A stretch of DNA of 64,000 bases, taken from NCBI GenBank assembly GCA_036245805.1, contig BTRK01000003.1, positions 16,346,464-16,410,463 on the forward strand, read 5' to 3'. The notes under the pieces were generated by a model that worked only from the letters and a program-made list of their open reading frames with translations, had not been told where the DNA came from and did no database searches. The DNA is from Pristionchus mayeri. Taxonomy: Eukaryota; Nematoda; Chromadorea; Rhabditida; Neodiplogasteridae. This document shows, one piece after another, positions 39,170 to 52,269 of the stretch (positions are counted from its first letter, which is position 1; each line of letters starts with the position of its first letter). A program made the translations under genes and the position numbers.

Positions 39170-42100
39170 CTACTTGTCGTATTTGTGCTTCAGCTGCACT
39201 AGGAATGAGATGATCTCTCCCTTGGCTTGAGTTGCCTGAATCAGTCCCAGTCCCTCCATAACGTGATCGATCAGCGCGTACAATTCAGAGTGATTCGGAA
39301 TCTGAAGAAAAGGGAGAGATTACGGCATAATATGGCACCCATAGCGTATGCTGGCTAGCATGACTATGCTTCATGTATCCTATCACGCCTCTCACCTAAG
39401 AATCGAGCAATCCTCGGCATTGAGCCAAAATTCGAGATTGAGATAAATACATTTATTTTCGGAGACCACTTGACCCAACTAAGACCCCCTTGCACTAAAT
39501 AGTGTCTGGGATCATTCTTCGCCGAGTTGCTGCACCGGACCGATCAGTCCAACTTTGGGGCTTACTTTCTACCCTTCAACGAAATCTTTCGGAAAACTTT
39601 TCTTCAAGTGGTCCGGCTAATTTTTCATGCTCTATCATCCTATCCAGAACGTTTTAAGATTTTTGATCTCTGAAATGCTTCACATTCAACGACGAATAAT
39701 AGTTCTAATAGATTAGAATTCTAATAGATTAGAAATACCACATAATTCACCATTTTACAATTTGCAAACTCGGAATATTCTAGCTACACCCGTAATTCAA
39801 GTAAAAGAAGTGCGTTGTAATCCAATGGGTTGAAATCGTGGCTCATCAAAAAAATTAAACAATCATTTACAGACCATTTCAAAAATTTAGGCGTTGGCCT
39901 GGTAAATTCTAGTTATGCACTATTCAGTAATAGTAGATGTATTCTTTTTCAATAATGTCTTGTGCAAAATTCAAAATACAACAGTTATCCGACCTTGCTG
40001 GCTCCGTTCCTCTCGACTGCTGCAGCTGCTGCAACTCCTCCATTTGCAGCCACTGCAGCAGCTGGAGTTGCTACAGGGGCGAAGGAGGAGGGAGAGGCAG
40101 AGGAGGAAGAGCCGAGCGAGAGAGAAGACTCCTTCCGACGCTTCTCTGAGAAGAGATCAGATGTCAGAATTCTAGACAAATAATAGGGCATTACATAAAT
40201 GAAGCGCTCGGATGTATGTTAAAGTCACTTCTTGTCTACATGGGATGTTGTTTGGTTAGATGCCGAGTCAGACGGCATTAGCAATAATATGAATAGTAAT
40301 ACTGAAATAAAAAGAATATTTTCTAAAAGTTAAACTCACTCAGATCGGGACTTCCGAAAGCACTCACTGCACCATTGCGTGAAGGAGAAGAACCGTTTGA
40401 GACTGGAAATGATTTATTGAAAGCCCGGTTGAAACTAGTAGCAGCTACACTTGATATGCAAAATGAACTCTGTGTTCCAATGGACAAGAGGAAGCAGATG
40501 AAACAAAACTCAGAATTTTCTAGAATGAGTAACATACCATAGAGCTATGTACGCCCATAGTTATATGTTCTAGGGAAATTGGATTTGGATTGTGAATGGT
40601 ATCACGAATTCAGACCTAAAATATCGAAATGCTCGTCGCGGCTCGGGCGAAGAAAATATAATATTCTTTTAAAAATTAAAATTTTCTACCAATACGATTC
40701 AAGGGGGGATTATGAAAATTTGGCAAATTTAAGCATTTTTTTTAATTCCGGAAGAATTCACTGGGAAATAAATGAAACAGTGCAACTGACTGCTAGTGGT
40801 GGTTGCTGTCACTCCGAACGACGTTGTCGGCAATTGGGACATCGCCACGATTGACTCGAGCATCTGAGAGAGGAAGAGATCAAAGATCTACTGTACCTCT
40901 CAAAAAAATATTTATCCGAAAACACCTGGGCAACTATTACAAAACCACCTCCGACCTGCCCATATCCCCTGCCCGCAGCCCCTACCCACCTGGTTCATCA
41001 CCCTGCTCTCGGCGGTCTTCGGCGTGGCTGCAGCAGCTGCAGCAGCTACGGCAGCCGCAGCAGCAGAGTTGCCTCCGCCTGCTGCAGCAGCCGCGGCCGC
41101 TGCAGCATAAGCAGCCGCCCCGAAGCCGCAGCCATCGGCCATGTTGATGAGCCGCTTGGCCGTAAGCGTCTCGCGGCGTCTGCAGTTCACACTATAACGG
41201 GGCCGATCTGACTACCGGATACGAGAATGAGGAAGGAGCAGAGATCAAAGATCAAAGACTGACGCTATGCTGGCCTTGTAGGATTCCTCGTAGAATTGCA
41301 TCGCCTCGTAGTATTTGAAGGCGCGCGTCGAGGGAGAAATGAAACCCGTCGAGCGACCTTGCACGATCTGAGAAAAGATCAATGATTGAATAATTAAAAA
41401 TTAAATATAATCGAGAAAAAGCGTTTAAATTATTTGTTTACGAGATACAATGCCAATATCATCACCCAGAGGAGGGGTCGACCTATCATGCAATTGTGAA
41501 ACATCACTATTAAAAGGAACAATATTATTCCTTTCAAAATCGGGCAATTTTATCAGTAAAATATTGTTTCGATAATTTAACTTTCAAAGAATTAATATTA
41601 CTTTATTTCTGTCTCACCTCGCTTACATACGTCCTGTAGGAGGCGATCAATCGTTGCCATCGCTGACGAGCGTTGTGACCTGACGAAATCGATATTATTT
41701 CAAAGATAAAATATTGACAGTTGGCTTGTTTTTTACCACACTTCCTACAGATATAATCAATTCATGAGTAGTCCATCACTAAAAGAATAATATGAAAGCA
41801 ACAATTCACAGGGACAAATAATACCTGATAATTATATACTGATCAACCCTAGCAAAAAGATATCCATTTAAAAAGCAAAAAAAATATTTTTTGTTCATTG
41901 AATCAATAAATCGATAATGTAATACCCGCAGCAGGTGCCATTCCACATTCGCCTTCGACCTCTGCGAACCATGTCAACTTCATCGCGGGCATGCGGTAGA
42001 GGGAGGAGGATCTGGAATTAAATTTTGGAATTTGCTTATTAATTTTATAACTGTGTTTTTCTTGATCGCGCACAGGCAAAAAAATTACAATCCTTTACAT

Positions 42101-45100
42101 CAAACCGTATGTTTCTGTTACCGTAACCTCACCTCTTCCACAGTCCTTCCCTCGCTTCGATCGCTCCGATGAATCGCAGTACGTCTGCCTCGTCTCCATC
42201 ATCGTGTTCTCCCTGAAAAAAATAAGATAAAATGTGTTTTAATGTTGTTCGAAACATATATCGTACCTCATAGCACATGGCCGCATCCATCAGCTGGCTG
42301 ATGTTGACCATCTTGTTGTCAGATGACGACGTCACTTCAGGAGGGAGATCAGAGGAGGACGAGGATGACGATGCCTTCTGAAAGCGATATTTTCAAATTA
42401 TGTGCCCTTGTGAGACATCACCCACAGAAAGCTAATAAAAGCATACAGTTAGTTGTAGATTTCATCAACTCTCAAACAGTACACACAAATGCACACTACA
42501 ATCAGATAGTCGTTTCCCTTTTAAAATATAAAAAAATCAACCACAACATTTAAAAAATCGGTGGTGGTGTAAAGTTACTCTAGTTTAGTGCAATTACCAA
42601 TTTCTGAAAATAAGAAAAATTCCGTGAATTATTTGGGTTCCAAGACATTTCGAAGAATTCACCCTAGCCCAATCAGCGTTTCACAACTTGGCCAAATTTC
42701 TCTGGAAGATGACGATCTAATATGATCTTCTCGAAGGCTGCTCAAAAAATACTAACCTGCTCCGTCGCCTCCTCAATCAGCCCCAGCATTGGCTCCTCCT
42801 GCTTGATCAGCATCGGTTCTGCAATTTCCAATTATCGATTACCTTCTCTGACCTACCCTTCCCCCTTTGTCCAATCCCCCATCCCCTCGGGACCCTTTCG
42901 CAACCCTTCCATTGCAATTGCTCTCTGCTCCCTCAAGTCCCCCATGTCCACTATTTCAGAACTGCTTCTCTCTTCTCACTCTCTGGATTGAGAGGGGGGA
43001 GCGAGAGGCAGAGTAATCGTCGGTCTCTCTCACTTTCCCCTGCTCTCTCGTCGGCCAGATAGAGCGAGATAGCACGTGTTATCGAGAGGGCGGGGGGCTG
43101 TCCGGTCGGCGGCGGCCGCCCGAGTAACGACTTCTGCGCCTATTTGCGTCTCTTTTCATCGTAAAACCGCCCCGCCGACTCTCTCCGTTTCACGTGATCT
43201 CTCGCCTTTCTCTGCGTGTCTGCACTCTCCTCCTTTCTCACGCTCTCTAAACTAGCCGCCACTGCTTGCGGAAAACGGCCGCAGTTGCTCAAAGAGCTCG
43301 GGCCGATTTGTGAGTAGTCGAATGACTCTCTCGGTTTTCCATGTTCCTGCTAGAGGGAGCGAGAGAGCGTGGGATATCGAGAGAGGCAGACGGGCAGATT
43401 TAGGTTGGGCAGTTAGCGGGAGAAAAGGAGTAGAGAACGAGCTGAGATCAAGAGCTCGTCTGCCAAAAAAATTGAAGGCGAAACAGAAAAATGCCGGGGA
43501 ATGTGTTGCCAAAGAGTACTGATAATCCAATGGAAGGTTTCCCTTTCAGCCTAATTTTTAATATTTCGGTTTTTGTTCAAATGCTCTCAATAGATAATCA
43601 ACCGATGAGCTCACCTTAAACATACCCGAAAAATACTATACAATATTCTCCAAAAAGGGAAATCCTACTCTTAATGTTGCTACTTCCAGAAAAGACTAAA
43701 AAAGACTATGATCAATGAAAACAGCTCTTCACAAACCACATAATATCTCGTTCTATCCAGAAGTTCATGGGAGAGTGGGACGCAGGCCGTATAGCTAATA
43801 ACAAGTTTCCTTACAACTGCTCAATTTCCAACGAAAATCCAATTGTTGCAATATTCGTCACCCGCGCAATCGCTGCCGCACACATTTCTCATAGTTGTTC
43901 GAAATGGATCTAGTGATCGTCACTCATATTGTTTTCAAAATAAAAATAAATCCTTTTCTCGGACACATCTCCAATATTCCACCCCTCCACTTCCCGTTTC
44001 TCAATTCTCATTTCACCGCCTCATAAGAGCCGAATTTCGGAGGCGCTCCGGAAACGCGGCAGGCATTGGCCGGAAATGGCGAGCGCCATGTCTGTTGCTA
44101 GAATTCGCCGCTCTGAATCTTAGGGGGTCAGCGGAGGACGAGAGAGCGTGCGAAATCAAGAGAGCGCCCCAGGCTCTCCAGACGCCTAGAGGGAGTTAGA
44201 GAGCGCGCTGCCGCAAGACGACGCAGACGCGGACGGATGAGGTCAGCCGAAATTCGTGTTTGTGTGTAAAACGCAGAAGTGCCTGGACACTTTCCCCAGG
44301 AAAAATGCTCATCACTTTGGGAAGAAGAAAACAAGCTTCTTTGGAGAAGGAAGAGGGAATTGAAAAATGCTCGGACAGGAAATGCCGCCATCTCATCTCT
44401 GCGCTCTCTACATTTCCCGGGCTCTCTTCTCCTCTCTAGCCCTCCGGCGAGCCACCGTCGCCATTCCCTCCTGTACACAAACAGTTCCAGTTTCCGAGCA
44501 CGCTCTCCTCGAATTGCGTGCTCTCTCGCCTCGCTCACTTTAATTTCCCTCCTCGTGTGGTATGGCGCACGCGCGATAGCATTTCCGGAACTGGTCCCGA
44601 CACGCGGTTGAATGCGCTCGCAGGGTTGTTAGAGGAGCGGGCAGTGGAAAGACATTCCGAGGACGGGGAGCGCTCTCTCACTATCACATGCTCTCTAGCA
44701 CTATCTAGCAAGTTAGAGATCATGCGAAATAGAGAAAGCATTAGAGACATTTTCGCTCTGCTCTCGGAACTTCTCAATTGTGCGCCGCAAAAACCCTAGA
44801 ACGAGCCTGGGAGCGCAGAGCCCTTTTCCTGAGCTTTTAGTGTTTCCAGCGCTGGAAACTCCGGTTTTCCGCCTCGTTCGATGACTTTAGTGCCTATGCG
44901 CTTGGAATTGTGCCCGCGGCAATTAGGAATTTGCTCGGAGCGCACAAAAATTTTCGAAAAGAGCAAACATTACAATTGTTCGCCACCCGCGCGATCGCTG
45001 CCTCACGCAATTCTCAAAGCTCGCGGGAAGCGACGAAAGTGATCACCAACACATACCCCACAAAAAATTCCTACTCATTGTAAAATCGCATTATTTCCAA

Positions 45101-48100
45101 GTATGCAGTTTGCAATGCGCACACATCACCCTGAGGACACTAACTTGTCATATCACGTGCATATTAGTCAAATACTCAAGTCCAGCAAACCCCTCGTTTT
45201 GCTGCACAACAATGTTTCATTCTGCCGACACGCCCTGCATTTGGCAAAGCTCTTTCTCTCTCTCCTTTACCATCGAATAAGCGACGGTGGAAAAATCGGT
45301 GTGTGCTAATCGGAGAAAAGGAGGGAGAGAATAGGGAAAACCCGTTCCACGCTGCTTTGCTGCGTCGCCCTAATGATAGGAGGAGGGCAGCGAAATGGGC
45401 TGGCGAGGCAGGGCAGGCAATACCAATCGCTAAAATGTTTTACACAAACCAGAGCAGCGAGCTATGCGAAGAAAGCGCACCAGAGAACATTTCTTTCGCG
45501 GCGCTTCGCCCAATAAAACCGTTTCCTCTAAATAGCTAAGCAGCCGCAGCACTCGTGTTTCACGAGCACTAGACAACAACCATTTCCACTGATGAATCAC
45601 TAAGAGCAGAATTCAATTATACCACCAAAATAAAGTCAATTCACGATCACCGAATTATCGTGTAACTACCGTACCTTCCGCTTCCTCTGCACCAGTTCCC
45701 GGTCCCGGGTACATCTTGACGACGCGCTGCAGGAAGGCCGACGGGTCCTCGCCCAGAATGTAGCCGAGCGACTGCGGCATCACTGCAGAAGAAAGAGAAA
45801 TCGATACTCATGACTACTGTGAACCGAAATAATTCCACTACCGTATCCCTATGCTATCACTTAGAAAAAATCAATAATGCCACAGTAGGCCAGAAATCGA
45901 TACAAAATATTTTAAATTTCTTTACATCGACCCCGTTCGATCACTGCTGGTAAAGGATATTCCACGACTATCATTCATCGTCGCAACCCAAATCGACCTG
46001 GACAAATGGAGCGTCAATTTAAGGCACAACTCCCGCTCTTCCCCTACTATTCCATATAGGGATATCAATAACTACCGTATCCCCTGATACCGTACCTCCG
46101 CTGTTCTCCGCGACGCTGTTGATGAGGGAGGCGAGTGCTGCTGACTGTGCTGCAGCCGCAGCTGAATCCATCGCAGCCAGTTGCTCGTTCGCAGCGCTTC
46201 CCTGCACATGGGGTTACGGTGAATGAGATTACGGTAATGATTGTAAGGGATACGGTATGCTGACCGTACGGGGTGAGAATGCGAGGAACGAATGCAGAAA
46301 AAAGCAGTGAATTCCTTCGTTTTTACACGCTCTTTCGTTCTACCACTAAATGCTATTGGAATAATGCCAACAAAACACCGTACCTGCACTCCTCCGTTGC
46401 TAGCGACGATGCTCGCAGCAGCCTGTCGATTCGCCTCCTTCTTGCTGCAAAATAACTCATGGAGAAAATCAGTTGGTCATAACAAGAATAACCAACTTTC
46501 AAAATTTTGACTAGTGCAATCCACGTTACACGAAATTCTCAAATCACGTTGGAAGTTAGACCAGCAATCAGTTCAAGCCATTCAGTTTCAACTATCATCA
46601 TTACTCTACTGTCAGAAACAAACAGTTCATGCTGCATTATCGGACACAGTACCCATTCTACCGTAATCAATTGATACCGTCACCGCTCCCTGATCTACAG
46701 TACACTCACGCGGAGACGTCATCGAGCATCTCGATGTAGAAGTCGAGCGCGGCGACGCACGCCTCCGTGATCGTGTGCGGCCCGATCTCCGACGGTTGCC
46801 TGCAAGGATACGGTAGATTATCGATTATAAATGGTACGATAGCTGGCACAGAGTTGGTCTATCGAGAATGATTACATGGATGCTTTCGCTTCTGACCACC
46901 ACAAATAGAAAAAATCTAGCTGATATCTCCCTGATAAATCTTCGTTGCTGTTACAGAACAAAACTAGCAACCAATACGGAGTTTGATAATTCCCGATGCT
47001 GTTTGAATAAAACAATATCGCTTCAGCCTTCTGCACTCAATTAAATGAATACCAGGGCATTTGGATATTGATACACAGTAATCAAACAGCGCCCACTAGA
47101 TTGACCTCCTATCCCCTATTCTGTCCAATGAACAAAAAATCGCGGATTTCTCCAAATTTTCAATATTCCCCTGATGATTTCTCGCTGAAGCCTCTCTACT
47201 ATTGAAGAAGCTAATGAGATATTCCGATATCAAAGCGAAACGCGTATCGAACAAATTGAAAAAAAAATTGCGATATACCTGATGATTACTCGTTCTAGAC
47301 ACAAAACAAATATAGAAGAGCACCGTGAAGTCCGATAAAGTAGCCGAAGGGACCAAAAAATTAAAAATGCGTAATTGCATACAGTTTTCAATATTCTCCA
47401 GGTGAATCCCCGCCACTAGTACATGACTAAAATGGAAACAGACCAACCGTTGCAATTCATTCGTGCCATAGAGAATATACAAAAACTACTTGTGCATCCT
47501 CCACTTATGTCAACGCTTACCCGATGGTTCCTTGCTACCGCCTATTAACACATACGGAAGCGAACGAGAAATTTCAATATGATAGAAGGATAAGGTGAGC
47601 AATACTAATCATCAAGAATAGCTCTTTCTCGTCTACGCCTATTGCCAATATCTTACCACACAACTTGGCAAATCTTCGCTACAGCTTTTCAACTAATACA
47701 GAACGGACTGTGAATTTCGATACAATGGACGGATACATTTTGAACATTTAAAATCACTACTTGTCAATTCTTCGCTACAGCTTAAACATTAATGCACAAT
47801 GGAACGCGAGTGGTTGATCGATCAGAAGTCGGACAAAATATTTCATAGAACAATAACTCACTTCTGCACCCTCCTCAGGTTGCCCAGCAGCTTCGACCAG
47901 AAGCCCTTCGCTCGCTTTCCGATGCCTGAAAATTGTCAGTTCTCGATCTGTCTACCGTATCCCTGCTTCAATTCCCCATTCAAATACTGTACTCCCACAT
48001 CAGTTCCCGGTCCATCTACCGTAAACCCCCAAAAAATTTCGAAATTCCCGACTAACTCTCTGTGCTCGCCTCCTCGATGGCCGCCCAGCCCAGCTCTTCC

Positions 48101-50545
48101 TCGATTTGCGCGAATAGGTTCTGCAAGGAAAATCAATAATCTTGATTACCGTAATTTCCAAATTTAAGCTAATCTAGCCATAAATCGTGTAAAATGACCG
48201 CATCCTGGACACGGAAACGGGAAGAACGGAGGGGGAGGGAGAGATGAAAAAGGCAGAAGTGATCGTGGTTCCAATGACCGGTTCGGGTCGCTGCGAGACG
48301 GGAAGGGGAAGGAAAGAGGGAGCGGGGAAACAAGGCACCCCCGAGATTTCTGGAGTGCACACAAGATGGCAGATCAAACGAAAGACGACGCGCGAGGGTT
48401 AGGAGCAGGGAAAAACAGGTGACGTGCCGCCTCGCCAAATCAAACAACTGCACACGGCACCTTTCATTGACTCTCTCCAATTCCCGTTGTATCTAACCCT
48501 GTCTTACTGGCAAATGGTTCCTAATCGAGCTGATCAAGGCACGTTTTCAGCGACGAAACGCTCTTTTCTATCAGCGAAACAGACGAAACGATCATGGTGC
48601 TATCACCGATAGACGCAGAGTTCAATGTGATATCAGGGGGCAAAAAAGAATCGAGTGTGGTGGTGTAGAAACGGCTGCCGCACTATTCCATGTTGCGCAT
48701 TTCGTAAGCAGAGAGAGGCGAGAGGGACAGCTCTGTCGAAATTCGTCGCAGAGCGAGCGAGAGAGCGTGCGAAACGAAGAGCGCGGACGAGGGGATGGGC
48801 AGACAGACGACGAGAGAGCGTGCAGAATCGAGAGACGGAGAGGCTGTTTCCGTGCGGTGCTTTGTAACCTCCTCGCCTCTCTCTAACCCGAGTTGACTCG
48901 GCCGAGAATTCACTCGAAACAGCCTCTCCCGCTGCCCGCCTATTTCTTGCCCCCCCCTCACTCACTATTCTTAACTCCGAGAACTCTGCTCGCCCTCCCA
49001 TTCACACGCACCAATCACGGAATCGAGGGAACAACGAGCGATTGACCACATCATTTTCAGGAATGCATACCGTAACCCGCTACAGTACCCAGTCTTCACA
49101 GGACCAGCTCTTGACAGAGCTAGAGAGCACATGAAATAGCGAGAGTGTGACTGGATGATTGCTCCGAGGCGTCCCTACTCTGCCTCTCTCCTATTGCCGT
49201 TTTCGTGGGCGCGCAAATCGCTAATCCAGTTTGGCCCCCAAGTGGCTGCCCCGGAGGCGCTAACTCTCTTCCCTCGGCCGTGTGAAGGAAAATGTGGCGA
49301 AAGCGGGCAATTTCTTTTCGTCGCACATTCCCCCCTTCTACTACTGCTTCCCCTCCGCCGGGGGACCCGACAGCGTTTCCTGCGAAATAGCCTGGCTAAA
49401 AATATACCAGAAATCTCCCCTCGACACTTGTTTTGATGATAGGCGAAGGCTCCTAGAAAAGAGAAAAAGCGCGCGAAAGGCCATGACAGAGAACGCGCGC
49501 AGAAGCCGTCTGACGCCCTCTCGTTTCCCTGCGCACTCTCTCTCCATCCTTCGAAGATGACGGCATCTGGCCGCGCGTGTACACATTTTCATGGCTCCCG
49601 CGAGGCCGCGAATTTCGCCTATTGCTGCGTGCAGAACAGGGATAGTCAGAGTGTATTTCTCCGAACGAAAATAGTCGAAGTCGGGCGAGAATAGGGGGAA
49701 AGGACAGAGAGGCGCCGTTGTGCGATGAAAGCTCTTCGCCTTCTCGGAAAGGGCGCTACGTGAGGAAAACAAGGGCTTTTACAGCACACGCGACCAATAG
49801 AAATTGGAAAACGAGACCGAGAGAAATGAAGTCATGAAGCCATAAATACGCCGCGAAAACATGATCAGAACAGCGCGCCGAAAACATGATCACGATGATC
49901 AGACAACATGATAGAGCACGGGAAAGGAGGTGAACCAGAACTCTTGCAGAGAGACGCAACGACTAATTGGAAAATTTCTACACAAATTTTTGCAATAGGC
50001 GAGAACGCGGGGAAATGCTAAGCTCTCCTTGCTCATAAACGGCAAGAAAGGAATGGAATGCAGCAAACAAGGACACGGACACGGGGATGGTGCAACATAA
50101 AAGAGAGCAGCGCAGCGCAAGATCAGGGATAACATCGTTATTAAATTTTTAAAAATATTAAATAAATATTTACATCTTTCAGCTGCGCGTCCTTGTACGT
50201 GCGCAGGTTCCTTCAAACATATTAATTATTATTAATTAACAAAAATATTAATTAATTAATCAAATTCAAGCTACAAAATACCTGTTCCAGATGGCGGGCC
50301 GCTCACGAATGGCGTCAATGAATCGAATCGTCTCTGTTTCTATCGTTTCCTCGTGACTCTTCAACGACACATCATCAGGATTTAATGAAAACGGCGCAAT
50401 TTCGGGCGCAGGATTCAATTTTCCGGGTCGAAAACAGGCAAAATAGTGCAGGAAAAGCGCGTTTCTTGCGTGAAGCCTGCGGTAAACGGCGCGATTTGCT
50501 CACCATGTCGAAGAGCCCGGCGTCGTCGTTGTCTTCGAGCTTCAT
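39170..50545 (-). CDS. Tandem MADF-domain protein (putative transcription regulator)
   Basis: Twenty exons join in phase to 587 aa: 50504-50545, 50282-50358, 50174-50210, 48057-48120, 47862-47925, 46710-46799, 46384-46444, 46096-46201, 45675-45782, 42757-42818, 42267-42377, 42133-42212, 41926-42011, 41618-41679, 41264-41367, 40990-41179, 40791-40863, 40340-40402, 39994-40145 and 39170-39301. The first MADF (Myb/SANT-like DNA-binding) domain is about 24-115: 'IRFIDAIRERPAIWNRN', 'GKRAKGFWSKLLGNLRR' and 'ALDFYIEML'. The second is about 283-385: 'LRFIGAIEAREGLWKR', 'ARQRWQRLIASYRTYV' and 'AFKYYEAMQFYEES'. Between them is an acidic linker with IKQEEP, a sumoylation-type site. Poly-Ala runs follow (about 405-440) and a basic KKRRKE patch. 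The C-terminal about 40 residues could be a BESS-like interaction helix. Probably nuclear. Targets are unknown. A partial decayed copy lies at 25048-26530. Confidence 0.87.
39376..39670. mobile_element. Foldback-family fragment (single arm)
   Basis: Starts TATCACGCCTCTCACCTAAG, the same terminus as the foldback at 22503 and 59475, and includes 'GAGTTGCTGCACCGGACCGA', similar to the interior of the 22503 copy. Only one diverged arm is present. Lies in the last intron of the MADF gene. Confidence 0.6.
42819..45674. other. Large MADF-gene intron with GAGA-type motifs
   Basis: 2.9-kb intron. No coding exon. Contains several copies of a motif like GAGAGAGCGTGCGAAAT (43357, 44139 and inverted forms near 44505) and many GCTCTCT strings. 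Confidence 0.6.
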
Positions 50546-52269
50546 CGCCAGCGGCGGACGACGTTGCGGACGCGCGTACAGCTGAGAGAAGCGGATGCGG
50601 ATGCGGATGTACGCGAGGCGGCAACAACGCGTGGCACGCGCGGACAACACACACAGTTGGTGGGACGGCGGAAAGGAGAAGAAGAAGAAGGAGAAGAAGA
50701 AGAAGGAAAAATGGCAAACTAGCTTGCGAGGAGGGGCGCGCGTAATAGCGAGTGGAGCGGAAAGGCGAGAGGAGAGGGAGGAAAGCGGTCGGCAGAGCGG
50801 GGGAGAAGAAAACTGGACAGAGTGTGTGTGCATTGGCGAGCAAGAGGGGAGAGAGAGAGGGACGAGGGAAAGTGTGGAAACGCCGCGGAAAGGGGGCGGA
50901 GCCTAATGGGGGACACACACTCGAGAACTCGGCGGAATTGGCAGGCGCGTGTGTGAGATCAGTCGACGGATGGAGATTGCACACAAACGAATAGTGAATA
51001 GATGATAATTTTTTTTTAAAGTTCATAGAGCGGTGAATCAAAACAAAAACAGAAATATGCTGCGCGATGATTTAGTGGCACCTGCTTGGCAAAATTACGA
51101 GGTCGTTATTACACGCAGTGTATTGTTTTCCGATACACCCTTGCAAGTAAATAAAAGTGTCAGCAAATATGTTGCGTGAAAATTACGGCGGACTTCGAAT
51201 CTCTGAGGAAAAAAGATCAAAGATCAGTGGATGTAATTAGAGAACGGAAAAAATACATAGTTGCTGTTGTACAAATATGTGGAATCATGGATAAATATTT
51301 ATGGGAATAATTAAACAATGTAACATGGTCAGATAATGAGCAATATAGCAGGAAAATTGTTGTCGAGAAAGTGCAAATAGGAGATGATTCAAGTGGACCA
51401 ATTTACATTTGGCAACGTGTTTACACATAAGAATTCTCTGGAAAAAAAATTTCAGAAAACGACATTTCGAAGAAAGACCTTTTGGAAAATCCATCTTGGA
51501 AAGGAAATTTCATTTCGTAATTTTTTTCCAAGAGCGCGCACATGACAGCTAAAGCTTTTTCCTTATCATGAAAATATTATTTTTGTTTTTTGTTGTTGTT
51601 TTCTTCGACTGTAATGCAGAGTAGATGTACCTCATAATAACATGAAAATTGCGCGAAAACTAATTTAAGTGGCTTCCGAGATGTCCTTTTCCGAAATGGC
51701 ATTTTCCCGAGATGCCATTTTCCGTAATGATATTTTTCGAGCTGTACTTTTCGGAGATGAAAGTGCCGATGTGTCGTTTTCCGAAATGTTTTTTTGCTGC
51801 GGAAATATCAGGGGTGGAAAGGGGAAAGAGGTGTAAAAATCTCAAGGGTGGAAAGTTCAAATTTGAATTTCGCAATCCGTATTTCGGCTCCCAAGAGAGA
51901 TGAAAATATGCCGGAGGGTTGTAAAATGGTTTTACATATCATAGCCAAATTTTCAAGGTCCTAACTCTACTGGGAGCCGAGATAAAAATTGCGGGAAATC
52001 AAATTTGAACTTTCGACCCTGTGATTTTGGCACAGGGAGTGGAATTCCACCCGTGATATTTCCGCTGCATAAATCCGAGACTTGTTTGTTGACGAATCGA
52101 ACAAAACAAGAATTCAAATATCTGTTTTGAATGCAAATCACTTTTCACACTCCTCATTTCACTAGAGTGGTTCATTTGCATCCCAATCAAATTGTTGACG
52201 AATTGTTTTGAGATCTGTTTACGAGGTTCTCACCTCACTCTCGATCTCTTCCTCCATCGCGAACGGTCG
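50546..52269. promoter_or_regulatory. Shared upstream region of the divergent MADF and SLC6-like genes
   Basis: 1.7 kb between two start codons pointing away from each other. It contains a GAAGAAGAAGG stretch (about 50680-50710), a degenerate tandem array of TTTTCCGAAATGGCATT-like strings (about 51460-51790) and a small foldback element (51796-52068). No TATA box could be assigned with confidence. Confidence 0.5.
51796..52068. mobile_element. Small foldback/MITE element (273 bp)
   Basis: Ends GCTGCGGAAATATCA and TGATATTTCCGCTGC are inverted repeats. Pairing continues inward through TCAAATTTGAA and GGCTCCCA/TGGGAGCC, so most of the element can fold on itself. No ORF. Confidence 0.8.

Noticed and set aside
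50415..51041. 208-aa minus-strand ORF at the MADF promoter
   Set aside because: Overlaps the true first exon in another frame; low-complexity Ser/Pro/Leu content.
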